NCBI GenBank assembly: GCA_018818505.1
Contig: JAHIRR010000126.1
Coordinates: 1-8,047, forward strand
DNA length: 8,047 nt
Direction: 5' to 3'
Source of the DNA: Candidatus Omnitrophota bacterium
GTDB lineage: Bacteria; Omnitrophota; Koll11; Gorgyraeales; Gorgyraeaceae
In this document: piece after piece, positions 1-5,398 of the stretch
Layout of the letters: every line of letters starts with the position of its first letter
How positions within the stretch are numbered: the first letter of the stretch is position 1
Position numbers and translations under genes: made by a program
Notes under the pieces: generated by a model
Seen by the model: the letters and a program-made list of their open reading frames with translations, nothing else
The model's database searches: none
What the model was told of the DNA's origin: nothing

Positions 1-620
1 AACTTGCCGTTTATCTTTGCTTTGAAAAGCCAGCTCCCCTTGGGGATAGCTTCCCTGGTACCGTCTATTACAACAGGGAGAATGGGTTTCTTTTCCTGTA
101 TAGCCAGCTTAAAAGCACCGTTCTGAAACTCACTCATCTTATTCGTTCTGCTCCGTGTACCCTCTGGAAAGAATAGTACCGATACATCACTCCTCAACCA
201 ATGCGCAGCTTCTCGATATACCTTTTTGATGCTTCCGAATTTTCCTCGTGACAGCCTTATGTGTTTAGTAAGAAAAAGACACCAGCCAATAAATGGTACT
301 TTAAAAAGACTCTCTTTTGCTACCCATTTGAATTGCATGCGAGTCTTATATATTACCGCGATATCGCCGAGGCTTTGATGATTGGCGACTACTACGTATG
401 TTTTATGCTTATCGATATTCTCTAATCCGCTCACCTGAATATTCCAGTATGGATTGAGGCCAATAACCGCGTCTGCCCACCAGAAGCATTGCGAGTGGAT
501 AATTTTTCTTTGTCTATCAAAAGGGAAAAGAATTATAGTCAAGAGAAGATCTACGAAAAAGAGTGAGATGGTAAGAACTGTGGTAACTATCCATATTCCT
601 GCTGAAAGTATGATCGTCAT
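1..620 (-). CDS. plsC: 1-acyl-sn-glycerol-3-phosphate acyltransferase (PlsC/LPLAT family), C-terminus cut by window edge
   Basis: The frame is open from an ATG at 620 to the left edge, giving 206 residues with no stop, so the 3' end lies outside. Seen: a hydrophobic N-terminal segment (about residues 3-33); the acyltransferase HX4D motif at His81-Asp86 within NHQSLGD; the KESLF block at 102-106; the FPEGTRS motif at 151-157; and the PILPVVIDGT block at 179-188. These are the four ordered motifs of the PlsC family, which moves an acyl chain to the 2-position of lysophosphatidic acid at the cytoplasmic membrane in phospholipid synthesis. It lies downstream of csp in the same direction but after a terminator, so it probably has its own promoter. 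No convincing ribosome site precedes the ATG. A promoter-like TTGTCA-N18-TTAATA lies directly against the start, so the true start could be slightly internal. Substrate specificity within the family cannot be told from these motifs. Confidence 0.9.
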   Translation of the reverse strand, partial: MTIILSAGIWIVTTVLTISLFFVDLLLTIILFPFDRQRKIIHSQCFWWADAVIGLNPYWNIQVSGLENIDKHKTYVVVANHQSLGDIAVIYKTRMQFKWVAKESLFKVPFIGWCLFLTKHIRLSRGKFGSIKKVYREAAHWLRSDVSVLFFPEGTRSRTNKMSEFQNGAFKLAIQEKKPILPVVIDGTREAIPKGSWLFKAKINGK

Positions 621-651
621 TATTAATGTCGGTGATCAATGATTTGACAAA

Positions 652-682
652 ATAAGGCCTGCATATAAATAGCAGGCCTTAT
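652..682 (-). terminator. Intrinsic terminator of csp
   Basis: A perfect 11-bp inverted repeat (ATAAGGCCTGC / GCAGGCCTTAT) with a 9-nt loop begins 11 nt after the csp stop codon. Read on the minus strand, it is followed by TTTTGT. The GC-rich core and short U-run fit a rho-independent terminator. It separates csp from the downstream acyltransferase gene. Confidence 0.85.
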
Positions 683-693
683 CTGTTTCCGGG

Positions 694-894
694 TTATAAC
701 TTTATTACGTTCTGAGCTTGATTGCCTTTAGGGCCTTTTGTAATTTCAAACTCTACTGCCTGGCCTTCCGCTAAAGTCTTAAAGCCATCACTCTGAATTG
801 CGGTGTGATGTACGAATACATCAGCTCCGTCTTCAGGAGTAATGAACCCAAAGCCTTTCTGGTCATTGAACCATTTTACTGTTCCTTTTGCCAT
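694..894 (-). CDS. csp: CspA-family cold-shock protein
   Basis: This 66-residue protein has the standard length of a single cold-shock (OB-fold) domain. Both nucleic-acid-binding motifs are visible: RNP1 as KGFGFI at 13-18 and RNP2 as VFVHH at 26-30. The conserved start [10 protein letters not shown] and end QNVIKL are also present. Members of this family bind single-stranded RNA and DNA in the cytoplasm, melt RNA structure and can act as transcription antiterminators; not all of them are cold-induced. The ATG at 894 has a strong Shine-Dalgarno, AGGAGGT, at 903-909. A near-consensus promoter lies about 140 bp upstream, giving a long leader with a terminator-like hairpin, and a clear terminator follows the gene, so it is probably monocistronic. 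The DEAD-box helicase gene directly upstream is functionally related, since both protein families remodel RNA. Which csp paralogue this is cannot be decided. Confidence 0.97.
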   Translation of the reverse strand: MAKGTVKWFNDQKGFGFITPEDGADVFVHHTAIQSDGFKTLAEGQAVEFEITKGPKGNQAQNVIKL

Positions 895-938
895 TATCTA
901 CTACCTCCTTTCTCTAAGATTATAGTAAACAACGGCAG

Positions 939-981
939 AAAAATAAAAAAACCGGAAGGCGAATTCTTAACTGCCTTACGG
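939..981 (-). terminator. Terminator-like hairpin inside the csp leader (possible attenuator)
   Basis: CCGTAAGGC (973-981 on the minus strand) pairs with GCCTTCCGG (952-960). This gives a 9-bp stem with one internal mismatch and a 12-nt loop. It is followed at once by a run of seven T, one A and five T (951-939). It lies between the csp promoter and the csp start, so every transcript from that promoter must pass it. It could serve as an attenuator, or end a short RNA of about 75-85 nt, or catch readthrough from the helicase gene. The structure is seen; the role is inferred. Confidence 0.6.
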
Positions 982-1030
982 CTAAAGACTTCTACTCACT
1001 TATTTACTACTTTCACTATCACTGTAGATT

Positions 1031-1059
1031 AGTATACATTAATTTGTTGTTTCTGTCAA
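1031..1059 (-). promoter_or_regulatory. Sigma70-type promoter of csp
   Basis: On the minus strand, a perfect -35 box TTGACA (1054-1059) is followed by a 17-bp spacer and TATACT (1031-1036) as the -10 box. Transcription would begin near 1024, leaving a leader of roughly 130 nt before the csp start codon. No other gene in this direction could use it before csp. Confidence 0.85.
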
Positions 1060-1070
1060 CCAAATTAATG
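1037..1070. repeat. Perfect 10-bp inverted repeat spanning the csp -35 box
   Basis: CATTAATTTG (1037-1046) and CAAATTAATG (1061-1070) are perfect inverted copies separated by 14 bp. The -35 box lies in the loop and the left arm fills the promoter spacer right up to the -10 box. This suits a dimeric regulator binding on the promoter. It also begins just after the helicase stop codon, so a weak 3'-end hairpin for the helicase mRNA is an alternative, but no U-run follows. Confidence 0.6.
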
Positions 1071-1075
1071 AAAAT

Positions 1076-2329
1076 CTAAAAAGCCTTGCGGTGGTGCTTG
1101 CGATGTCCATGCCCGTGGAATTTGTTGTATCTTTTTTGTCTTCCTTGGTGCGGCTTTGGACTTTGGTGATATTTTGACTCTTCAATAAATTTTTCTTTTT
1201 GAAATTCAGGGTGTTCTACTATCGGCAAGGCCGTCTTAATAAGTCTTTCAATACTTTTGACATCCTTTCCCTGCTCAGGTGTCGCAAAAGATATAGCACG
1301 GCCTTCGTGCCCTGCGCGGCCTGTGCGGCCAATACGATGCACATAATTCTCAGTGTCATCCGGAAGATCATAGTTTATAACAAGCTCTATGCCTGTAACA
1401 TCAATACCCCTGGCAGCAATATCAGTGGCAACAAGTATCTTATACTTTCCTGATTTAAAACCTTCCAGCGCCTCTTTTCTCTGGGCAAGTGAACGGTTTG
1501 AGTGGATCTCAGCAGCTCTGCGGTTCATTTGCTGCAAATCGCGCGCAATCTTTTTAGCGCCTATTTTTGTCCGGGAGAATATAAGTACCGGGCCGTGATA
1601 GTGGTCAAGCAGCTTTATTAAAAGCTGACGCTTTGAGCTTTTCTTAACAATAAAGACTTCCTGTATAATGTGCTCCGCAGTAGTTCCTGAGGGAGCGATT
1701 TCAACATGTATAGGGAGTTTCATGTGCGCGGCTGCCATTCTCACGATTTCTCCAGGTATAGTTGCGGAAAAAAGCATAGTCTGTCTGTTTCGTGGAACAA
1801 ATTTAATAATTTTTTCGATCTGCGGCAAAAATCCCATGTCAAGCATACGATCCGCCTCATCCAAAACCAGGACATTTACATCAGCCAAAAGAACTGTGCG
1901 CCGCTCCATGTGATCGACAAGACGTCCAGGAGTAGCAACCAGAACACGCGGGTTTTTTCTTAGTGCTTTTAGCTGCAGCTGCATGGATGCGCCGCCTATT
2001 ATAACAGCTGTCTTTATGCCAAAAGACGGGGCAATCTGTTGAAACGCCTCATTAACCTGAATAGCAAGTTCCCTGGTAGGCGCAAGGATCAGCGCGCGGC
2101 CCTTTCTCTGGGAAAGGCGCTGAATAATAGGGACGGCAAAGGCAAGTGTCTTGCCAGTGCCGGTCTGCGCGACTCCTATAATATCCTTGTCTTCCATGGC
2201 AATGGGTATGGTTTTATGTTGAATCGGCGTAGGGACTGTGAACTTCATCCGATCCAGTATGTCCAGTATCTTCGGAGCAATCCCAAGGCCGTAAAAAGAA
2301 GTGTTTGTCTGGCGTGGCGTCTGTGTCAT
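1076..2329 (-). CDS. DEAD-box ATP-dependent RNA helicase, RhlE-like
   Basis: This 417-residue protein carries the full DEAD-box motif set in order: Q motif with Gln37 (TPIQ); motif I AQTGTGKT 54-61; Ia PTRELA 84-89; Ib TPGR 133-136; II DEAD 157-160; III SAT 188-190; IV LIFSRT 249-254; V ATDIAARGID 301-310; VI HRIGRTGRAG 331-340. The two RecA domains are followed by a short basic tail rich in His, Lys and Arg (about 390-417), as in the RhlE group, where such tails help bind RNA. It should unwind short RNA duplexes using ATP, in ribosome assembly or RNA decay. The ATG at 2329 gives the usual short lead into the Q motif, but no Shine-Dalgarno is evident. The csp promoter starts 16 bp beyond its stop codon. 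RhlE rather than CsdA or RhlB is chosen because of the short C-terminus and the VLDEADRMLDMGF block. Confidence 0.95.
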   Translation of the reverse strand: MTQTPRQTNTSFYGLGIAPKILDILDRMKFTVPTPIQHKTIPIAMEDKDIIGVAQTGTGKTLAFAVPIIQRLSQRKGRALILAPTRELAIQVNEAFQQIAPSFGIKTAVIIGGASMQLQLKALRKNPRVLVATPGRLVDHMERRTVLLADVNVLVLDEADRMLDMGFLPQIEKIIKFVPRNRQTMLFSATIPGEIVRMAAAHMKLPIHVEIAPSGTTAEHIIQEVFIVKKSSKRQLLIKLLDHYHGPVLIFSRTKIGAKKIARDLQQMNRRAAEIHSNRSLAQRKEALEGFKSGKYKILVATDIAARGIDVTGIELVINYDLPDDTENYVHRIGRTGRAGHEGRAISFATPEQGKDVKSIERLIKTALPIVEHPEFQKEKFIEESKYHQSPKPHQGRQKRYNKFHGHGHRKHHRKAF

Positions 2330-2372
2330 TGTAATCTATAATAACACGATTGGGTGGCATTGTATACAACAT

Positions 2373-2396
2373 TAATCATCAACCTAATCATCAACC
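2373..2396. repeat. Tandem 12-bp direct repeat upstream of the helicase gene
   Basis: Two exact head-to-tail copies of TAATCATCAACC (2373-2384 and 2385-2396) lie about 45-65 bp upstream of the helicase start. They could be a regulator site or a replication-slippage duplication. Nothing in the sequence decides between these. Confidence 0.7.
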
Positions 2397-2435
2397 TATG
2401 AAAAAATGGTCGCTGTCCCTTATTTTACCTCATTA

Positions 2436-2467
2436 TTATTAAAGAAATGTCGAGTTTTCTTTAATAA
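2436..2467. repeat. Perfect 12-bp inverted repeat, TTAAAG-N14-CTTTAA type (copy 1)
   Basis: TTATTAAAGAAA (2436-2447) and TTTCTTTAATAA (2456-2467) form a perfect inverted repeat with an 8-bp centre. The inner 26 bp (2439-2464) have the same layout as the repeat over the fic promoter at 5386-5411: nine-base arms TTAAAGAAA / TTTCTTTAA with an 8-bp centre. No U-run follows on either strand, so a protein-binding site is more likely than a terminator. Confidence 0.75.
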
Positions 2468-2484
2468 ATAGGAATTCTTGGCAC

Positions 2485-2520
2485 TTTTATTAAAGAATAA
2501 TCTAAAAACCTTTAATAAAA
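2485..2520. repeat. Perfect 11-bp inverted repeat, TTAAAG-N14-CTTTAA type (copy 2)
   Basis: TTTTATTAAAG (2485-2495) and CTTTAATAAAA (2510-2520) are perfect inverted copies with a 14-bp centre. The inner half-sites TTAAAG and CTTTAA keep the 14-bp spacing of copy 1. The repeat ends 5 bp before the tRNA fragment, so an arm-type site for the integrase is possible, as is a repressor site. Confidence 0.7.
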
Positions 2521-2525
2521 ATTAC

Positions 2526-2552
2526 TGGCGGAGAGGGAGGGATTCGAACCCC
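2526..2552 (-). other. 3' fragment of a tRNA gene (probably tRNA-Ser); presumed integration (att) site
   Basis: Read on the minus strand, these 27 bases are a tRNA 3' end: four bases of the T-stem (GGGG), the T-loop TTCGAAT, the 3' T-stem, the acceptor strand CCTCTCC, discriminator G, and an encoded CCA. The discriminator G and the CCTCTCCGCCA ending suit tRNA-Ser. The matching 5' acceptor strand (GGAGAGG) and a full anticodon arm are not found upstream, so this is a fragment and not a complete gene. It lies 55 bp past the integrase stop. Tyrosine recombinases commonly insert at tRNA 3' ends and leave such a copy at one junction. With this orientation the element should lie to the right and the intact tRNA at its far end. 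Confidence 0.8.
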
Positions 2553-2607
2553 TTTGTATTCAAATTCACCCTTCCACCACATCTCGCACCACATAAATTT
2601 ACATTCA

Positions 2608-3705
2608 TCATACCCTAGTAACCTCAAGCACCTTTGACTGCCCTTCTTCTGTACTGTGAGTATAGTACTTTACAATTACCTTTATATCTTTAATCCCTGA
2701 TATAGACATTACATCTACTATAGGGACATTAGCCTTGCCACATTCTGTTAGAAAGCGATGCCTGAAATAATGGGGCGTTATTTCCTGACCTATGACTTCT
2801 CTACTCACCTTCTTAAGATATCTCCTTACCTTGCCAGGTGAGCATTTTCTAGTATACGCATTAAGGAATAGATAAGGCTTGTTGTGTTTCAAGCTTATCT
2901 TATATGCCTCAGCTATGATCCTTTCTAAATCTTGGTCAAGCTTTCTAAGGGGGCTATTCTGCTTTGTCTTTGTAGTCTCTGCTCTTATGTTTAGTCTTAC
3001 TGGGCTAAGGCCTTTCCATTCTACGTCTTTACGCTCTATAAGAGTGGTTTCATTGATCCTTCTACCAGTTCTACTGATAAAATATAGTGGGTAGTAATAA
3101 TCTGGCCTCTCCTGTTTTATAGCCTGAAATAGCTCTTTGATTCTGCTATTAGGAATATTTGTATATTCCTTTTTATTGCTATGTGGCTTTTTAATGTCTT
3201 TTAGGCTTTCTACTAGTTCCTTACTGCAATACCCAAGACCATAGAGACGCCTCATTATAGCCTTAATAAAAATAAGCTCTGCCCTCCATCCTTTAGGCCT
3301 ATCAAGATCATTGACATAGTAGCTTTTATATTCTTTGAAGACTAATAAAGCTATCTGATTAAAGCTCTGTATCTCTGGAAACTTCAAGCTCAGAAACTCA
3401 TTAAATAACCTATTATATGTCTTGGCATAATGCTGTATGGTCTTCTTAGGTAGGTTATCTGCAACAAGGTCTGAATGTAGCCTTTCCCAAGCATCACCAA
3501 ATCCAGCATTGAGCCGCTCTCCATTATTCATAAGCATAGAGGCGTTCTTCTTTTTCTCTGCCATATCCTGCAGCTTCTTATCAAATGCCTCAGTTAGAGA
3601 CGTAGCGTCAATGCGATACTGATACCTCTTGCCAGCTATGACAAAGTTCACCTCGTATCTTTGACCCTTAATTATCTCTCTTACACCTGAAATCCTTGTT
3701 CTCAT
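2608..3705 (-). CDS. int: Tyrosine recombinase / integrase of the island
   Basis: This 365-residue protein has the layout of a phage- or island-type integrase. It has an N-terminal DNA-contacting region (1-60), a helical core-binding domain (about 68-170) and a catalytic domain (about 183-360). Catalytic residues visible are Arg216 in TGRRINE, a likely beta-hairpin Lys around 246-248, His312 and Arg315 in HYFRH, and the nucleophile Tyr348 in YYTH. The position usually held by His or Trp in the LGH/LGW block appears to be Ile338 in ISGIKD, which is uncommon. It should catalyse insertion and excision at the neighbouring tRNA-derived site. The start ATG overlaps the stop of the upstream excisionase-like gene as ATGA, so the two are translationally coupled. 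The catalytic residues and length suggest the gene is intact. Element type (phage, ICE or island) cannot be told from this protein alone. Confidence 0.92.
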   Translation of the reverse strand: MRTRISGVREIIKGQRYEVNFVIAGKRYQYRIDATSLTEAFDKKLQDMAEKKKNASMLMNNGERLNAGFGDAWERLHSDLVADNLPKKTIQHYAKTYNRLFNEFLSLKFPEIQSFNQIALLVFKEYKSYYVNDLDRPKGWRAELIFIKAIMRRLYGLGYCSKELVESLKDIKKPHSNKKEYTNIPNSRIKELFQAIKQERPDYYYPLYFISRTGRRINETTLIERKDVEWKGLSPVRLNIRAETTKTKQNSPLRKLDQDLERIIAEAYKISLKHNKPYLFLNAYTRKCSPGKVRRYLKKVSREVIGQEITPHYFRHRFLTECGKANVPIVDVMSISGIKDIKVIVKYYTHSTEEGQSKVLEVTRV

Positions 3706-3875
3706 CTTGATTTAGCCCATTCCTCTACTTCATGTTTAAAAGCACATAACTTCTTGCCTATCTTATGTAAAGGTATGCCGGTTTCCTGTCTCCATCTCTT
3801 CCTCTGAATCGTATTAGCTGTAACATGAAATAATCTAGCAATATCCTCAACAAATAAAATGTCGCTCTGTGTCAT
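3702..3875 (-). CDS. Small AlpA/excisionase-like helix-turn-helix protein (57 aa)
   Basis: A short frame of 57 residues runs from ATG at 3875 to TGA at 3702-3704. The start has a strong Shine-Dalgarno, AGGAGG, six bases upstream. The protein reads as a MerR/AlpA-type winged HTH: ILFVEDIARLFHV (6-18) is helix 1 and the turn, TANTIQRKRW (19-28) the recognition helix, and the rest fits the wing and final helix (IGKKLCAFKHEVEEW, 39-53). Proteins of this type act as recombination directionality factors (Xis) or as activators of integrase genes, as AlpA does. The 4-bp ATGA overlap with int supports a role in integration or excision. A palindromic operator lies just upstream, so the pair is probably repressed by the neighbouring XRE protein. 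Xis and AlpA roles cannot be separated by sequence. Confidence 0.85.
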   Translation of the reverse strand: MTQSDILFVEDIARLFHVTANTIQRKRWRQETGIPLHKIGKKLCAFKHEVEEWAKSR

Positions 3876-3895
3876 TTTAACCTCCTATTGTTAAT

Positions 3896-3914
3896 CATAT
3901 GGTTAAACATATGT
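3896..3914. promoter_or_regulatory. Palindromic operator upstream of the excisionase-integrase pair (site A)
   Basis: CATATGGTTAAACATATGT matches 16 of 19 bases of site B at 4157-4175 in register, sharing the TTAAACAT centre. It lies 21 bp upstream of the small HTH gene and overlaps a -10-like TATGAT (3894-3899, minus strand). The -35 region is weak, so an activator or very low basal expression is possible. The XRE protein encoded between the two sites is the obvious candidate ligand. Confidence 0.65.
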
Positions 3915-3934
3915 AGAAATAATAAACAAAAAAA

Positions 3935-4129
3935 TTATACCTTTATTCCTAATTCTCTCAGTCGATTTAAAATAATTTGATTCTTAGGCGCGACCTTTCC
4001 GGATTCCCATCTATGAATTGTATTGAGTGTCGTAGGGATCTTGGCAGCCATTTCTTCCAAGGTCAGATCATTCTCTTCCCTATAACGCTTAATTGCTATT
4101 GCTAATTTCTTTCTATCTATCGTAGTCAT
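3935..4129 (-). CDS. XRE-family helix-turn-helix transcriptional regulator (64 aa)
   Basis: This 64-residue protein is essentially a single Cro/C1-type HTH domain. Helix 1 is at about 8-19, helix 2 at LEEMAAKI (24-31), the recognition helix at TLNTIHRWESG (34-44), and a closing helix follows (50-60). There is no dimerisation or peptidase tail, so it is a minimal Cro-like repressor. The ATG at 4129 has a GGAGA Shine-Dalgarno. Its own promoter (4150-4178) contains a palindrome in the spacer, and a second copy of that site sits before the next genes, the excisionase-like protein and integrase. This suggests autorepression and control of element excision. Because it also follows fic directly, an antitoxin-like role in a fic-xre pair is a second possibility. 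Function is inferred from fold and context. Confidence 0.88.
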   Translation of the reverse strand: MTTIDRKKLAIAIKRYREENDLTLEEMAAKIPTTLNTIHRWESGKVAPKNQIILNRLRELGIKV

Positions 4130-4149
4130 TCTTTATCTCCGCTATTAAA

Positions 4150-4178
4150 AGTTTACCACATGTTTAAACATCTGTCAA
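4150..4178 (-). promoter_or_regulatory. Promoter of the XRE regulator gene with operator in its spacer
   Basis: On the minus strand, TTGACA (4173-4178) is followed by a 17-bp spacer and TAAACT (4150-4155), preceded by TGG as an extended -10. Transcription would begin near 4143, just upstream of the Shine-Dalgarno. The spacer contains the perfect palindrome ATGTTTAAACAT, so any protein bound there would block RNA polymerase. Confidence 0.75.
4157..4175. promoter_or_regulatory. Palindromic operator in the XRE promoter (site B)
   Basis: CACATGTTTAAACATCTGT has a perfect 12-bp palindromic core and aligns base for base with site A at 3896-3914 (16 of 19 identical). Its position between the -35 and -10 boxes is typical of a repressor site. 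Autoregulation by the XRE protein is inferred. Confidence 0.7.
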
Positions 4179-4187
4179 GGGAAATTT

Positions 4188-5357
4188 TTATTTTTTCTTA
4201 GTTCCTTCTAATAGACCCAACAGTTCTTTAGCACAGTAAACCTTCCCCCATTGCTTCTCGCTTGCTTCAAAAAGTATCTTGACTTTTTTTAACCTCTCAA
4301 CAGCAGCTTTTGCTGTAGGGTAAGTAGTGCCTAATTTCTTGGCCACATATGGAATAGTAACAAAAGGATTGAGAAATATTTCCTCTAACAATTTCAATGT
4401 ATATGTAGAGCCCTTTTGTTTTTGAATAATCTTACGGTATTTATCCAGGAGGTTAAGTATTGCCTTAGAGTTATCTACGGCATCCTTTGCCTGAGCAGCT
4501 ACTGCGCGGAGAAAAAATTTAATCCACTCCTCCCACTCGCCTTTCTCGCTTACTGCTAATAATCTAGCATAGTATTCATTGCGATACTTTTCAAAAAAGG
4601 CGCTAAGATAAAGCATGGGGTATACAAGATATTCTCTCTCACATAAAAATAGTGTAATTAACAATCGGCCTATCCTGCCATTCCCATCCAAAAATGGATG
4701 TATTGCCTCAAACTGATAGTGAATTAAAGCACACTGTATTAGACCAGGAAAGCTCTCTCTATCGTGTAAAAATTTCTCCAGATCCCCTAATGCCTCCTTC
4801 ATTTCATGGACAGGCGGCGGAACATAAGTTGCTTCGTTCAAAGTACAGCCCGAAGGACCTATCCAATTTTGACTACGCCTAAAGTCACCTGGCGTCAGAC
4901 GCTCCCCTCTAACTCCCCGCATTAATTCTTTATGAATTTCCCTGATAAGGCGAAGACAAAGGGGAAGTTTTTTTAATGTCTTTATTCCATAATTCATTGC
5001 CTTTACATAATTAATTACTTCTAAAACATCTGTCTTTTTAGCCTCTTTTTGCCTTCCTTCCTTATTCGCTGCTTCAAAGTAAAAAAGATCTGAAAGAGAT
5101 GTCTGAGTCCCCTCAATCTTGGAACTTAAAACAGCTTCTCTCTTTGCATAAGGCGTAATAAGAAGATATGGATTGGGCAATAACGCCCCTACCCCTGAGA
5201 GATTGCCTAGTTGACGATCTGCCTCAGAAAGCAGGCCCACTATATCTTTATTATAGGTAATCAACGGTGGCAGAGAATTGGGCACAAATGCCCAATAGTC
5301 CTTTTCCGTCTTCATTACCTTGCCTGCCTGGCTATTTTTGAACTTATCTATATCCAT
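4188..5357 (-). CDS. Fic-domain protein (probable AMP-transferase) with autoinhibitory motif and C-terminal winged helix
   Basis: This 389-residue protein contains the Fic catalytic signature HPFLDGNGRIGR at 220-231, with the base His220 and all Gly, Asn and Arg positions intact. Family members usually transfer AMP from ATP to a Ser, Thr or Tyr hydroxyl of a target protein. An inhibitory motif of the form (S/T)xxxE(G/N) is present near the N-terminus as SSKIEG (78-83, Glu82), which places it with self-inhibited (class II) Fic proteins. The region 320-380 resembles a winged-helix DNA-binding domain (PFVTIPYVAKKLGTTYPTAK), so it may act on transcription or bind its own promoter. Length is normal for this architecture. 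The ATG at 5357 lies only a few bases from the predicted transcription start and has no ribosome site; Met15, preceded by GGCAAGG, is an alternative start. The target is unknown. It lies between the restriction-modification genes and the integration module. Confidence 0.92.
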   Translation of the reverse strand: MDIDKFKNSQAGKVMKTEKDYWAFVPNSLPPLITYNKDIVGLLSEADRQLGNLSGVGALLPNPYLLITPYAKREAVLSSKIEGTQTSLSDLFYFEAANKEGRQKEAKKTDVLEVINYVKAMNYGIKTLKKLPLCLRLIREIHKELMRGVRGERLTPGDFRRSQNWIGPSGCTLNEATYVPPPVHEMKEALGDLEKFLHDRESFPGLIQCALIHYQFEAIHPFLDGNGRIGRLLITLFLCEREYLVYPMLYLSAFFEKYRNEYYARLLAVSEKGEWEEWIKFFLRAVAAQAKDAVDNSKAILNLLDKYRKIIQKQKGSTYTLKLLEEIFLNPFVTIPYVAKKLGTTYPTAKAAVERLKKVKILFEASEKQWGKVYCAKELLGLLEGTKKK

Positions 5358-5369
5358 AAGCGCATTTTA

Positions 5370-5398
5370 ACTATACACTATGCTTTTAAAGAAATCAA
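5370..5398 (-). promoter_or_regulatory. Promoter of fic
   Basis: On the minus strand, TTGATT (5393-5398), a 17-bp spacer and TATAGT (5370-5375) make a good sigma70 match. The predicted start near 5363 leaves almost no leader before the ATG at 5357. The mRNA is therefore either leaderless or translated from Met15. The -35 box lies inside the inverted repeat at 5386-5411. Confidence 0.7.

Noticed and set aside
454..642. 62-aa plus-strand frame at the left end
   Set aside because: It is antisense to the plsC-like gene, whose catalytic motifs are clear in the opposite frame.
1037..1070. Intrinsic terminator of the helicase gene
   Set aside because: The stem is AT-rich and no U-run follows. Its overlap with the csp promoter makes an operator more likely.
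2039..2341. 100-aa plus-strand frame opposite the helicase
   Set aside because: It is antisense to a complete, motif-rich DEAD-box gene and has no recognisable features.
2330..2372. Promoter of the helicase gene
   Set aside because: Several -10-like stretches and a TTGTATACAA palindrome are present, but no -35 and -10 pair has acceptable spacing.
2526..2607. A complete tRNA gene
   Set aside because: No 5' acceptor strand, anticodon arm or variable arm could be paired with the 3' end, so only a fragment is supported.
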